Source: Pedobacter soli
GTDB lineage: Bacteria; Bacteroidota; Bacteroidia; Sphingobacteriales; Sphingobacteriaceae
Direction of reading: 5' to 3'
NCBI RefSeq assembly: GCF_900101435.1
Contig: NZ_FMZH01000001.1
Span: forward strand, 124,001-188,000
DNA: 64,000 nt
Made by a program: the position numbers and the translations under genes. The notes beneath the pieces were generated by a model that saw nothing but the letters and a program-made list of their open reading frames with translations, did no database searches and was not told the DNA's origin. Shown here piece after piece: positions 17,726-27,266 of this stretch. Positions within the stretch are counted from its first letter, which is position 1, and every line of letters starts with the position of its first letter.

Positions 17726-18427
17726 TTACTTTTGTCCATAATAAGCACCCGCACCATGCTTACGCTCATAATGTTTCTCAATCAACGAATCTTTTAACCT
17801 GGGCGCCTGCGGATTAATCTGCTGCGTAAACAAAGCCATTTGTGCTACCGCTTCCAATACCGCACTATTGTAAACCGCTTTCTCTGCTGTTTTGCCCCAG
17901 GTAAAAGGTGCGTGGTTACCTACTAAAATCATCTCCACTTCTTTATAGCTTAAGCCCAGACTTTCAAAATGATTCATAATCTGGAAACCCGTTTCATATT
18001 CGTAATTGCCTTTAATCATGGCATCATCCATAGGTGGCGCGCAAGGAATATCGACCGTTAAATGGTCGGCATGGGTAGTACCAAAAATCGGGATGGCTTT
18101 TTGCGCCTGTGCCCACGCCGTACCATAAGTAGAGTGGGTATGTACTACACCACCAATATCTTCCCAGTGCTTATATAAAACGGCATGTGTTTGGGTATCT
18201 GATGAGGGGCGAAGGCTACCTTCAACCGTTTCCCCCTCAAAATCTACGATGACCATTTTTTCCGGTGTTAAATCCTCGTAAGGCACACCGCTTGGCTTAA
18301 TGGCAAATACACCCTTAGCGCGATCGACAGCGCTTACATTACCGAAGGTAAACAATACCAGCCCCAGTTTGGGCAACTGCATATTGGCCTCGTAAGCCTG
18401 TTGTTTTATATCCTTATAGCTGCTCAT
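17726..18427 (-). CDS. araD: L-ribulose-5-phosphate 4-epimerase
   Basis: This 233-residue class II aldolase-family enzyme has the zinc ligands H96 and H98 in VVHTHSTYG and H172 in VGNHAPF, with D77 in the RPSSDT loop. These match E. coli AraD D76, H95, H97 and H171. It converts L-ribulose 5-phosphate to D-xylulose 5-phosphate, the step that joins the pentose phosphate pathway. Its start overlaps the end of araB by 14 bases, so translation is coupled. Length and motifs are normal. Confidence 0.96.
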   Translation of the reverse strand: MSSYKDIKQQAYEANMQLPKLGLVLFTFGNVSAVDRAKGVFAIKPSGVPYEDLTPEKMVIVDFEGETVEGSLRPSSDTQTHAVLYKHWEDIGGVVHTHSTYGTAWAQAQKAIPIFGTTHADHLTVDIPCAPPMDDAMIKGNYEYETGFQIMNHFESLGLSYKEVEMILVGNHAPFTWGKTAEKAVYNSAVLEAVAQMALFTQQINPQAPRLKDSLIEKHYERKHGAGAYYGQK

Positions 18428-20123
18428 GATAATAAGGTTTTAATTCTTTTTTATTGTATTTTTCCAGGTAGCGGCCTAAACCTAAATATTGCTCGTAATG
18501 CTTGCGGTAAAGCTTTTGCTTTTTCACATTAGGTTTATATTCTTTTTCAAAACCTGTACCCATGGCTTCCATAGCGGCCTCAACATTTGGGTAAATGCCT
18601 GCGGCTACTGCGGCAAACATGGCTGCACCTAAAGCACAGGTATGTTCGAAACGGTGAATGCGGATTGGCATTTCCAATACATCGGCCATCATTTGCATAA
18701 TGTAAGCCGATTTTTTAGCCACACCTCCAATACCAATAATTCCTTTTACCGGTACGCCTTGTTCTTTAAAACGATCTACAATGGCTTTGGCGCCAAAACA
18801 GGTTGCCGCTGCCAGTGCACGGAAAAATCTCGGCGCATCGGTACCCAAACCTAAACCGGTAATGGCACCTTTAAGTTCCTGGTTGGCATCGGGTGTTCTT
18901 CTCCCGTTTAACCAATCGACAGCCAGTTCTGCATAATCTTCATCATCTAATGCTTCTGCCTGTTTACTTAAATTGGCAATGATTTTAGCTTCAACTTCTT
19001 CTTTTAAAGCCAGAGCAGTGGCTTCATCTATCAGGGCCGATTCCGTCAATAAATGATTGAGCGGCCAGCTGATTAAGTTTTTAAACCAGGCATACACATC
19101 GCCAAAAGCCGATTGACCAGCTTCTAAACCTGCCATGCCCGGAATTACCGAACCGTTTACCTGTCCGCAAATACCACCAATCAGTTTGCCATGTAAATCC
19201 TCGTTTGGCGCTACCAGAATATCGCAGGTGCTGGTCCCCATTACTTTACTTAAATAATAAGGTTCTATCTGACCGCCAACTGCGCCCATGTGTGCATCAA
19301 AGGCACCTACACCAATTACCACATCGGTGCTTAAGCCCAGTTTACCTGCCCATTCTGCGCACAATGTTCCGGCAGCTACATCGGAAGTATCGGTATCGGT
19401 AAATAATTTATCCCTAAAGCCTGCCAAAAGCGGATCCAGACTGCTAAAGAAATCTTCAGGAGGTAATCCGTTAAACTCTTCTGCCCATAAAGCTTTGTGT
19501 CCGGCGGCACAGCGGCTTCTTTTCATCTTAGCTACATCTTTACCACCACACAGTAAAAACGGAACCCAGTCGCAATGTTCTACCCACGATTGAGCATTAC
19601 TGCGAATAGACTGATCTACCCTTAAAGTTCGCAACAGCTTAGCCCAAAACCATTCAGACGAATAAATTCCACCCACATACTTTAAATAGTTGGTTTTAAA
19701 TTGGGTAGCATGCTCGTTAATTTCTGCGGCTTCTTTTACTGCCGTATGATCTTTCCAAAGCACAAACATGGCATTGGGGTTTTCCTCAAAACCGGGTGTT
19801 AAGGCTAGGGGAGTGCCTGTTGCATCAACTGCCACCGGACTCGAACCCGTCGTATCAACAGAAATTCCTTTTACCAAAGGCGCAATGGCTGCACCGCCGG
19901 CTTTTTCAATACAAGCTTTAATGGTGTGTTCTAAACCTTCAATATAATCGAGTGGGTGTTGTCTGAATTGATTAATGGCCGGTTTACAATATAAACCTTT
20001 CTGCCATCTCGGGTAAAGAAAAACAGAGGCCGAAATTTCTTTTCCATTTGCGGTATCGACTAAAACCGAACGAACAGAATCCGTCCCGTAATCTACACCT
20101 ATTACATAGTTTGCTGTGCTCAT
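18414..20123 (-). CDS. araB: Ribulokinase
   Basis: This 569-residue FGGY-family kinase begins YVIGVDYGTDSVRSVLVDT, the ATP phosphate loop of the sugar-kinase fold. It carries the ribulokinase-specific DTTGSSPVAVD and GVGAFDAHMGAVG, and a second nucleotide site in GIIGIGGVAKKS. It phosphorylates L-ribulose with ATP. It is the first gene of the operon. A near-palindromic operator candidate sits only a few bases upstream of the start codon. The gene is intact and ordinary. Confidence 0.96.
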   Translation of the reverse strand: MSTANYVIGVDYGTDSVRSVLVDTANGKEISASVFLYPRWQKGLYCKPAINQFRQHPLDYIEGLEHTIKACIEKAGGAAIAPLVKGISVDTTGSSPVAVDATGTPLALTPGFEENPNAMFVLWKDHTAVKEAAEINEHATQFKTNYLKYVGGIYSSEWFWAKLLRTLRVDQSIRSNAQSWVEHCDWVPFLLCGGKDVAKMKRSRCAAGHKALWAEEFNGLPPEDFFSSLDPLLAGFRDKLFTDTDTSDVAAGTLCAEWAGKLGLSTDVVIGVGAFDAHMGAVGGQIEPYYLSKVMGTSTCDILVAPNEDLHGKLIGGICGQVNGSVIPGMAGLEAGQSAFGDVYAWFKNLISWPLNHLLTESALIDEATALALKEEVEAKIIANLSKQAEALDDEDYAELAVDWLNGRRTPDANQELKGAITGLGLGTDAPRFFRALAAATCFGAKAIVDRFKEQGVPVKGIIGIGGVAKKSAYIMQMMADVLEMPIRIHRFEHTCALGAAMFAAVAAGIYPNVEAAMEAMGTGFEKEYKPNVKKQKLYRKHYEQYLGLGRYLEKYNKKELKPYYHEQL

Positions 20124-20129
20124 AACAAT

Positions 20130-20156
20130 AAATAATCGTCTAATTAACGTTTATTT
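20130..20156 (-). promoter_or_regulatory. Inverted-repeat operator candidate in front of araB
   Basis: The arms AAATAATCGT and ACGTTTATTT are inverted copies with one mismatch, separated by 7 bases, and begin 7 bases before the araB start codon. Such a site would place a repressor over the ribosome-binding region of the operon. No regulator gene for it is seen next to the operon. Confidence 0.45.
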
Positions 20157-20276
20157 ATTTGAAATAAAAAATTTTATCGGTTTTTTATCTTTTATTCATC
20201 TCCAGCCGGCTAGAAACGGTGGAGAGAAACTGCGGAAAAACTTGAGATTAAGCCCAATAAACCTTAAATTTACCTT

Positions 20277-21629
20277 ATGGCCAAAAAAGGTAAAGCAGAT
20301 CCCGGTTTAACAAAGAAGATTTTCGTTTTGGATACCTCAGTAATCCTGTATGATCATGATGCAATCAACAATTTCCATGAACACGATGTAGCTATTCCCA
20401 TTCAGGTGCTCGAAGAACTCGACAATTTTAAAAGCGGGAATGATACCCGTAACTTTGAAGCCAGAAGCTTTATCCGCCTGATTGATGAAACAGCAAAACA
20501 AAAACTGATCAGCGACTGGACACCACTGAAAAAGGCCAATTCGGGTAAATTTAAGGTAATCCTGAACGAAAATCCGCTGGCTGTAAATGCAGAAGAAGTG
20601 TACGGCAAAGGGAAAACCGACCATAAGATTTTAAATGCAGCCTTAAGTCTAAAAGCCGAATACCCCGATAAACGTGTGGTGCTGGTATCAAAAGACATCT
20701 GCTTGAGGTTAAAAGCCAAAGCGCTCTCGTTAAATGCCGAGGACTACGAAACCGGAAAAATTAAAAATGTAGATGAACTATACGCCGGTAAAACCGAACT
20801 GCATGATTTTTCGACCGAAATTATTGAAGCCCTAAAACAAGAACCCTTTTTAGCAGCTAACGATATCGGACTACCGCAAAAAAATGCCAACCATTTTTAC
20901 GTTTTAAAAAATAAACGAAAGAGTGCCAGTGTTTTTTACAATGAAAGTTTAAAAACCATTTCGGCTGTTTCTACTAATCCGGTTTTTAAAATAAAACCTA
21001 AAAATATAGAACAGGCTTTTGCCATACATGCACTGCTCGATCCGAATATTAAACTAGTGAGCATACAGGGCAACGCGGGTACAGGTAAAACTTTATTGGC
21101 GCTGGCAAGCGCTTTGGAGCAACGGAAAAACTTCAGGCAGATTTATGTTACCCGACCTACCGTATCGTTAAGTAATAAGGATATTGGTTTTTTACCGGGC
21201 GATGCCAAATCCAAAACAGATCCTTTTATGGCACCGATATGGGATAACCTGCGGTTTATTAAAGAGCAATTTATTGGTGATGATAAAATGACTGAAAAGA
21301 TTGATGAGCTGATTACAACCGAAAAGATAGCCATCGCACCTTTGGCGTTTATCCGTGGCAGAACTTTAACCAAAATTTTCTTCATCATAGACGAAGCACA
21401 GAATTTAACCCCACACGAGGTAAAAACCATCATTTCGAGGGCGGGAGAGCATACCAAAATTATCTTCACTGGCGATATTTACCAGATTGATACGCCTTAT
21501 CTGGATTCGGAAAGTAATGGTTTATCGTACCTTATTGAAAATGCTAAAAACCATCCGCTATATGCACACATTACACTGCATAAAGGCGAAAGAAGTGAAC
21601 TGGCCAACCTGGCAAACGAGTTGTTGTAA
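20277..21629 (+). CDS. PhoH-family ATPase with N-terminal PIN domain
   Basis: This 450-residue protein joins a PIN nuclease domain (FVLDTSVILYDHDAI and LEELDNFK at the start, residues about 10-150) to a PhoH ATPase domain. Walker A is GNAGTGKT (265-272) and Walker B is IIDEAQN with D372 and E373. This PIN-PhoH (PhoH2-like) arrangement is associated with RNA unwinding and cleavage. It stands alone, divergent from araB, and is probably a housekeeping RNA-handling protein. Length and motifs are complete. Confidence 0.9.
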   Translation: MAKKGKADPGLTKKIFVLDTSVILYDHDAINNFHEHDVAIPIQVLEELDNFKSGNDTRNFEARSFIRLIDETAKQKLISDWTPLKKANSGKFKVILNENPLAVNAEEVYGKGKTDHKILNAALSLKAEYPDKRVVLVSKDICLRLKAKALSLNAEDYETGKIKNVDELYAGKTELHDFSTEIIEALKQEPFLAANDIGLPQKNANHFYVLKNKRKSASVFYNESLKTISAVSTNPVFKIKPKNIEQAFAIHALLDPNIKLVSIQGNAGTGKTLLALASALEQRKNFRQIYVTRPTVSLSNKDIGFLPGDAKSKTDPFMAPIWDNLRFIKEQFIGDDKMTEKIDELITTEKIAIAPLAFIRGRTLTKIFFIIDEAQNLTPHEVKTIISRAGEHTKIIFTGDIYQIDTPYLDSESNGLSYLIENAKNHPLYAHITLHKGERSELANLANELL

Positions 21630-21642
21630 GAGATAAATAGGT

Positions 21643-21945
21643 TAAATCTGCGTTAATCTTCTTAAATCTGCGGGAAAACTAGTAAATGTAAATCTAATTT
21701 ACCTCCCGCTGATAGCGCAAAGCACGCGGATAAATGTTTTTTAATCTGCGTTAATCTTCTTAAATCTACGCGAAAACTACTAAATGTAAATCTAATTTAC
21801 TTCCCGCTGATAGCGCAGAGCGCGCAGATGAAATGTTATTTTAATCTGCTTAATCTCCTTAAATCTGCGGGCAAACTATAAAGTGCAAATCTAATTCACC
21901 TCCCGCTGATATCGCAGAGCACGCAGATAAAATATATTTAATCCG
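21643..21945. repeat. Three tandem copies of a ~100-bp intergenic repeat
   Basis: The 337-base gap between two convergent genes is filled by three imperfect copies. Each begins TTAATCTGCGTTAATCTTC and ends with CCCGCTGATAGCGCAGAGC. Each copy carries ATCTGCGGG near its start and CCCGC near its end, which can pair. No gene is seen here. Confidence 0.85.
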
Positions 21946-21966
21946 CAGGAAACAAATAAAATTCTA

Positions 21967-23178
21967 TTAGTGGTATTTCTTCAATGATCTGAGGGCAATT
22001 AACAAGCCAATTAAAGTTAAAACCGCACTCAATATAAAAGGTGCCCCCGGAAAATAAACTGGTGCTTTTCCTTCAATAAAATAAGCAAAAATATGAGTCA
22101 TTACCCATGGTGCAAATATGGCGGCCAAACTTTGCAAACCGGTTAAAACACCCTGCATTTCGCCCTGCGCATTCGCGGGGATTTGATTTGAGATTAAACC
22201 CTGCATGGCTGGTCCACCAATTCCGGCCAAACCATATGGCAGCATAAAAGCAAACATCATCCAGCCCTTTGTTGCAAAAGCGAAGGCCACAAAACCAATT
22301 ACATATAGCATTAAACCAAAATATACGGCTTTCTTTTCGCCAATCTTCGGCAGAATAATCCTGATTAAGCCACCTTGCACCACACCAATTACCAAACCCA
22401 CAAAACCCAGCGAATAACCCACCCAGGATGCATCCCAGTTAAATTTCTCCATGGTATAAAAGGTCCAGTTGCTTTGTACCGAGTGACTTGAGAAATACAA
22501 CAAGAATAAAGTAACCATTAAACCCATTAAAGCCGGATATTTACCAATACTGCGTAACGAACCAATGGGATTGGCTCTTTTCCAATCAAAAGCCCGGCGT
22601 TTTTCAGCAGGTAACGATTCAGGTAAAATGAAATAACCATACAACCAGTTAATTAAAGACAAACCTGCGGCAACCATAAAAGGAACGCGCGTACCAAAAT
22701 GACTGAAAGCACCACCCAAAACAGGGCCTAAAATAAAACCTACCCCAAAAGCTGCACCAACCAAACCGAAGTTCTGTGCCCGCTTCTCAGGTGCTGAAAT
22801 ATCGGCAATATAGGCCTGGGCCGTAGTAAAACTAGCCCCCGTAATTCCGGCAATAATCCTGCCTACAAACAACCATACTATAGAAGGAGCGAAGGCCAGA
22901 AAAATATAATCTATCCCTAAACCAAAAAGCGAACTTAACAACACTGGCCGGCGGCCATAACGATCGCTCATGGCACCAATGATGGGCGAAAATATAAACT
23001 GTACCGATGCATAGGCCAGGGTAAGCCAGCCACCATACTCGGCAGCCAAACCAAAACCACCGCCTGTAAAATCCTGTATCAGTTTAGGTAAAACCGGAAT
23101 AATGATCCCAAATCCTGTAAAATCAATCAGGAGGGTAACCATAATAAAACTCATTGCCGATTTCTTTTCGTTTGCCAT
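21967..23178 (-). CDS. TetA-like MFS drug exporter (DHA1 family)
   Basis: From the ATG chosen ([11 protein letters not shown]) the protein has 403 residues. An upstream ATG adds 18 polar residues that look non-native. About 12 membrane helices are visible. [14 protein letters not shown] is the antiporter motif between helices 2 and 3, and [12 protein letters not shown] is the export motif in helix 5. The overall pattern follows TetA/TCR-type tetracycline exporters. It likely expels a hydrophobic drug using proton entry. Distant members exist in many Bacteroidota chromosomes without conferring resistance, so the substrate is open. Confidence 0.85.
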   Translation of the reverse strand: MANEKKSAMSFIMVTLLIDFTGFGIIIPVLPKLIQDFTGGGFGLAAEYGGWLTLAYASVQFIFSPIIGAMSDRYGRRPVLLSSLFGLGIDYIFLAFAPSIVWLFVGRIIAGITGASFTTAQAYIADISAPEKRAQNFGLVGAAFGVGFILGPVLGGAFSHFGTRVPFMVAAGLSLINWLYGYFILPESLPAEKRRAFDWKRANPIGSLRSIGKYPALMGLMVTLFLLYFSSHSVQSNWTFYTMEKFNWDASWVGYSLGFVGLVIGVVQGGLIRIILPKIGEKKAVYFGLMLYVIGFVAFAFATKGWMMFAFMLPYGLAGIGGPAMQGLISNQIPANAQGEMQGVLTGLQSLAAIFAPWVMTHIFAYFIEGKAPVYFPGAPFILSAVLTLIGLLIALRSLKKYH

Positions 23179-23256
23179 AGTATATCTATAAGGTTGATGC
23201 GCAAAAGTATCAGAATTAAGGCATAAACTCAATTTAAGTTCTCTACAAACCGCATA

Positions 23257-23289
23257 AAACCTATCAGGTTTTTAAAACCTGATAGGTTT
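23257..23289. terminator. AACCTATCAGG hairpin upstream of the MFS gene
   Basis: The inverted repeat AACCTATCAGG/CCTGATAGGTT has the same loop as the hairpin at 17620, but CG is exchanged for AT in both arms. It lies between two divergent genes, so termination of a known transcript is not obvious. Confidence 0.55.
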
Positions 23290-23391
23290 ATTTAAAAACG
23301 CTTAAACTAGCCTACAGCGAATTAAAAACAGCAGCGAGACTCAAAACCTATAACAATAGTCAAAACTTTTCCACAATGCCTTATTTCGGCA

Positions 23392-23399
23392 TAATTTTG
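23392..23399 (+). promoter_or_regulatory. Candidate -7 promoter box (TAATTTTG) for gyrA
   Basis: It matches the Bacteroidota -7 consensus TANNTTTG and lies about 70 bases before the gyrA start. No clear TTG -33 element is seen at the usual distance. Confidence 0.4.
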
Positions 23400-23466
23400 T
23401 TAAATTCGCAAGGTTATAACAATACCTTTTTTTAAACATCGTTTTAAATAACGAGAATAATAATTT

Positions 23467-26052
23467 ATGGCAGAAGATTTAGAGAATCAGCAGAACGACA
23501 AAATCATTCCAATTAATATAGAAGAGCAGATGAAATCGGCCTACATTGATTATTCAATGTCGGTAATCGTATCGAGGGCTTTGCCTGATGTACGCGATGG
23601 ATTAAAACCAGTACACCGCCGTGTTTTATACGGTATGCTGGGCTTAGGTGTAACCAGCGGCAAGCCTTATAAAAAATCTGCCCGTATTGTGGGTGAGGTT
23701 TTGGGTAAATACCACCCGCATGGCGATGCATCTGTATATTTTACCATGGTACGTATGGCCCAGGACTGGAGCTTGCGCTACCCAATGGTAGATGGACAAG
23801 GAAACTTTGGCCACATTGATGGCGACTCGCCGGCTGCAATGCGTTATACCGAGGCCAGGTTTAGTAAACTGGCTGAGGAAATGGTTGCCGACATCAACAA
23901 AGATACTGTTGATTTTCAGCTAAACTTCGATGATACTGAGCAGGAGCCAACTGTTTTACCTTCAAAAATCCCGAACCTTTTGGTTAACGGATCGAGCGGT
24001 ATTGCGGTAGGTATGGCTACCAACATGGCGCCACATAACTTAACAGAGGCTATTGATGGTGTAATTAACTATATCGATAACCGCGAAATTACCGTAGAGG
24101 AACTAATGAAGTTTGTAAAAGCTCCGGATTTCCCTACAGGTGGTATCATTTATGGTTACACTGGTGTTAAAGAAGCTTTTGAAACTGGTCGTGGCCGTAT
24201 TGTAATGCGTGCTAAAGCTGAAATTGAAAGCATTAAAGACCGCGAGGTTATTATCGTAACTGAAATTCCATATCAGGTAAATAAAGCCCAGATGATTGAG
24301 CGTACTGCTGAATTGGTTGGCGAGAAAAAACTGGAAGGTATTTCGAATATCAAAGACGAATCGAACAAAGATGGTATCCGTATCGTGTACGAAATTAAAC
24401 GCGATGCCAATGCCTCTATCGTTTTAAATAACTTATATAAGTATACAGCCTTACAAACATCTTTCAGTGTAAATAATATTGCATTGGTAAAAGGTCGTCC
24501 GCAAATGCTAAATCTTAAAGATTTAATTGTGCATTTCGTAGATCACCGCCATGATGTGATTGTTCGCCGTACCAAATACGAATTGGCCGAAGCCGAAAAA
24601 CGTGCACACATTTTAGAAGGTTATTTAATTGCTTTAGATCATTTAGATGAAGTAATTAAATTAATCCGTGCCTCAGAAACTCCTGAGGATGCCCGCCTTG
24701 GCTTGATGGAAAAATTCGGTTTGAGCGATCTTCAGGCACGTGCAATCCTCGATATGACATTACGTCGTTTAACAGGACTAGAGCGTGATAAGATTAAAGA
24801 AGAATATGCTGAACTGATGAAAACCATCGAATATTTAAAATCTGTTTTGGCTGACGAAGGCTTAAGGATGAAAATCATTAAAGATGAGCTGGAAGAAGTA
24901 AAACAGAAATTTGGTGATGAGCGTAAAACAACCATTGTTCACTCTGCAGAAGACATGAGCATGGAAGATTTCATCGATGATGAAGAGGTAGTAATTACCA
25001 TCTCGCACGAAGGCTATGTTAAACGTACACCTGCAACCGAGTTTAAAGCACAGGGCAGGGGCGGAAAAGGCTCTAAAGGCAGTACTTCACGTAACGAAGA
25101 CTTTATTGAGCACATGTTAGTGGCTACAAACCACAACTACATGTTGTTCTTTACCGAAGCCGGAAGATGTTTCTGGTTAAGGGTTTACGAAATCCCGGAA
25201 GGTTCGCGTACCAGCAAAGGAAGGGCGATCCAGAATATCATCAACATTCCGAAAGAAGAGAAAATTAAAGCTTACATTAAGGTTAAAAACCTGAAAGACC
25301 AGGAGTATTTGGAGAACAACTTTATCATTATGTGTACCAAAAAAGGTACCATTAAGAAAACTTCTCTTGAGGCTTATTCACGTCCACGTGTAAATGGTAT
25401 CAACGCCATCAACATTAACGAAGGTGATATTTTACTGGAAGCTTGTTTAACCAACGGCGAAAGCGAAATTGTAATGGCTTTACGCTCAGGCAGGGCCATC
25501 CGTTTCAATGAATCAACCGTTCGTCCGATGGGTAGAACTGCTACCGGTGTGCGTGGCGTAAGGCTGGCGCACGACCAAGATGAAGTAGTTGGCATGATTG
25601 CTGTAAACAATCCTGAAGTTACGGTGTTAGTAGTATCAGAAAAAGGTTATGGAAAACGTACCGATATTGAAGATTACCGCGTAACCAACCGTGGCGGTAA
25701 AGGGGTAAAAACCATTAACGTTACCGAAAAAACCGGACAATTAGTTTCCATTAAAGACGTTACAGATAGCGAAGATTTGATGATTATTAACCGTTCGGGC
25801 ATTGTAATCCGGATTCCGGTTTCTGCTTTAAGGGTGATGGGACGTGCAACTCAGGGCGTACGCTTAATCTCGCTGAAAGGTGATGACGAAATTGCATCGG
25901 TAACCAAAATCGACCACGAGGAAGATGAAGAAGAAACAGTAGATTTAGAAAGCGTTGTAGTTGACGGTGAAGAATTAGAAGCCGATACTACACCAGAAGC
26001 TGAAGACGCTGACGAAGATGATTCAGATAACGAAACGGAAGAAGAAAATTAA
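23467..26052 (+). CDS. gyrA: DNA gyrase subunit A
   Basis: This 861-residue protein has the winged-helix/tower region with catalytic Y127 in [10 protein letters not shown]. It has a coiled-coil stretch near residues 370-490 and a C-terminal beta-pinwheel whose GyrA box appears as QGRGGKG in [15 protein letters not shown]. It ends in a long acidic tail rich in D and E. The quinolone-determining region reads [18 protein letters not shown]88 and F92 take the places of E. coli S83 and D87. It cuts and passes DNA to introduce negative supercoils with GyrB, which is not in the window. A tail-to-start spacing of 26 bases suggests read-through into the TPR gene. Confidence 0.97.
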   Translation: MAEDLENQQNDKIIPINIEEQMKSAYIDYSMSVIVSRALPDVRDGLKPVHRRVLYGMLGLGVTSGKPYKKSARIVGEVLGKYHPHGDASVYFTMVRMAQDWSLRYPMVDGQGNFGHIDGDSPAAMRYTEARFSKLAEEMVADINKDTVDFQLNFDDTEQEPTVLPSKIPNLLVNGSSGIAVGMATNMAPHNLTEAIDGVINYIDNREITVEELMKFVKAPDFPTGGIIYGYTGVKEAFETGRGRIVMRAKAEIESIKDREVIIVTEIPYQVNKAQMIERTAELVGEKKLEGISNIKDESNKDGIRIVYEIKRDANASIVLNNLYKYTALQTSFSVNNIALVKGRPQMLNLKDLIVHFVDHRHDVIVRRTKYELAEAEKRAHILEGYLIALDHLDEVIKLIRASETPEDARLGLMEKFGLSDLQARAILDMTLRRLTGLERDKIKEEYAELMKTIEYLKSVLADEGLRMKIIKDELEEVKQKFGDERKTTIVHSAEDMSMEDFIDDEEVVITISHEGYVKRTPATEFKAQGRGGKGSKGSTSRNEDFIEHMLVATNHNYMLFFTEAGRCFWLRVYEIPEGSRTSKGRAIQNIINIPKEEKIKAYIKVKNLKDQEYLENNFIIMCTKKGTIKKTSLEAYSRPRVNGINAININEGDILLEACLTNGESEIVMALRSGRAIRFNESTVRPMGRTATGVRGVRLAHDQDEVVGMIAVNNPEVTVLVVSEKGYGKRTDIEDYRVTNRGGKGVKTINVTEKTGQLVSIKDVTDSEDLMIINRSGIVIRIPVSALRVMGRATQGVRLISLKGDDEIASVTKIDHEEDEEETVDLESVVVDGEELEADTTPEAEDADEDDSDNETEEEN

Positions 26053-26078
26053 CTAAAATTAAGATTAGAATAAAAATT

Positions 26079-27167
26079 ATGAAAAGAGTATTTCTAAGTA
26101 TATTTCTGGCAGGTGCAGTAAGCGCTGCTTTTGCTCAGAAAAGCGAAGTTTCAGCAGCAAGAAACGATTGGGGCTTATTCCAGCTTACCTCGTCTAATGC
26201 TTCAACTCCACTAGCCAAAAAATTAGAAGCTTTAGCAAAAGGCCTGGCTCACACCGACAAAGCCATTGCTGACGAAAAATCTAAAGTAATGCCCGAAGCA
26301 TGGTCATACCGTGCACTTTTCGCATCTTCTGCAGCAATTTTAGACTCTGTAAGCACAGCAAATGCTGATGCAAACTTAAAAATTGCCCGTGAAGCCATTG
26401 TTGAAGCCAAAAAACTTGATACCAAAGGAGCAGAGAAAGATAATATCAATCTGGCTGAAACCAATGTAATTAATGCGGTTAGAAATGGTGGCGTTATTGC
26501 TTACAACAAAAAAGATTTCAAAACAGCTTATCAGAAATTCGTTCAGGCCACAGAAATTAATCCTCAGGATACTTCAATGTACCTAAATGCAGGTATTGCA
26601 GCCAGAACGATTGAAGACTATCCTGGTATGATTACTCAATTTAAAAAGGTAATCGCTTTAAATTCGCCACAATCTAAAGATTTGTATAATGAAATTATTA
26701 CCACTGTTTTAGCGAAACAGAAAGATACTACTGCTGCTTTGGCATTAATTAAAGAAGCAACTGCAAAATTCCCTGACAATACAGACTGGATTAAAACTGA
26801 AACCCAGATTTATATTGATAGGGGTGATGCTGCAAAATCTGAGCAAATGTTAGTGGCTTTAGCAACCAAAGAACCAAACAATGCAAACTATCAGGTTTTA
26901 TTGGGTAACATCTATTTCAGCCAGGCTTTAAAATTACAAGGCGAAAGAAATAAAATTGACCAGAAAAAAGTAAAAGAATTTAATGAAGTAACCGCTAAAA
27001 TGAACGCTTTGTTAGATAAATCGCTTCCTTTTTACAAAAAAGCATTAGAAATTGACAGCAAAAATGCAGGTGCATTGGAGACCTTAAAAACCATTTATGC
27101 TTTCAGAAATGATACTAAAAACTACGACGAAATTAAAAAACGTTTAGACGCTTTGCCTAAACAATAA
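26079..27167 (+). CDS. Secreted TPR-repeat protein (paralogue A)
   Basis: This 362-residue protein has a signal peptide (MKRVFLSIFLAGAVSAAFAQ) and a series of tetratricopeptide-like helices, clearest at residues 135-200 (YNKKDFKTAYQKFVQATEIN) and 255-345. It is predicted to be periplasmic and to mediate protein contacts. It begins 26 bases after gyrA and ends at a strong terminator. The next gene encodes a similar protein, so the pair arose by tandem duplication. No enzymatic motif is seen and the partner is unknown. Confidence 0.8.
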   Translation: MKRVFLSIFLAGAVSAAFAQKSEVSAARNDWGLFQLTSSNASTPLAKKLEALAKGLAHTDKAIADEKSKVMPEAWSYRALFASSAAILDSVSTANADANLKIAREAIVEAKKLDTKGAEKDNINLAETNVINAVRNGGVIAYNKKDFKTAYQKFVQATEINPQDTSMYLNAGIAARTIEDYPGMITQFKKVIALNSPQSKDLYNEIITTVLAKQKDTTAALALIKEATAKFPDNTDWIKTETQIYIDRGDAAKSEQMLVALATKEPNNANYQVLLGNIYFSQALKLQGERNKIDQKKVKEFNEVTAKMNALLDKSLPFYKKALEIDSKNAGALETLKTIYAFRNDTKNYDEIKKRLDALPKQ

Positions 27168-27183
27168 TTTAGCCCACGTTTTA

Positions 27184-27219
27184 AAAAAAGAGCCCCGAAA
27201 TTTCGGGGCTCTTTTTTTT
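27184..27219 (+). terminator. Strong Rho-independent terminator
   Basis: The stem AGAGCCCCGAAA/TTTCGGGGCTCT is followed by a run of eight T. It ends the gyrA-TPR transcript. Confidence 0.95.
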
Positions 27220-27266
27220 ATGACTATTTTTATGGTTTATAATAGTTTTACTCATTTCTTTATCCT

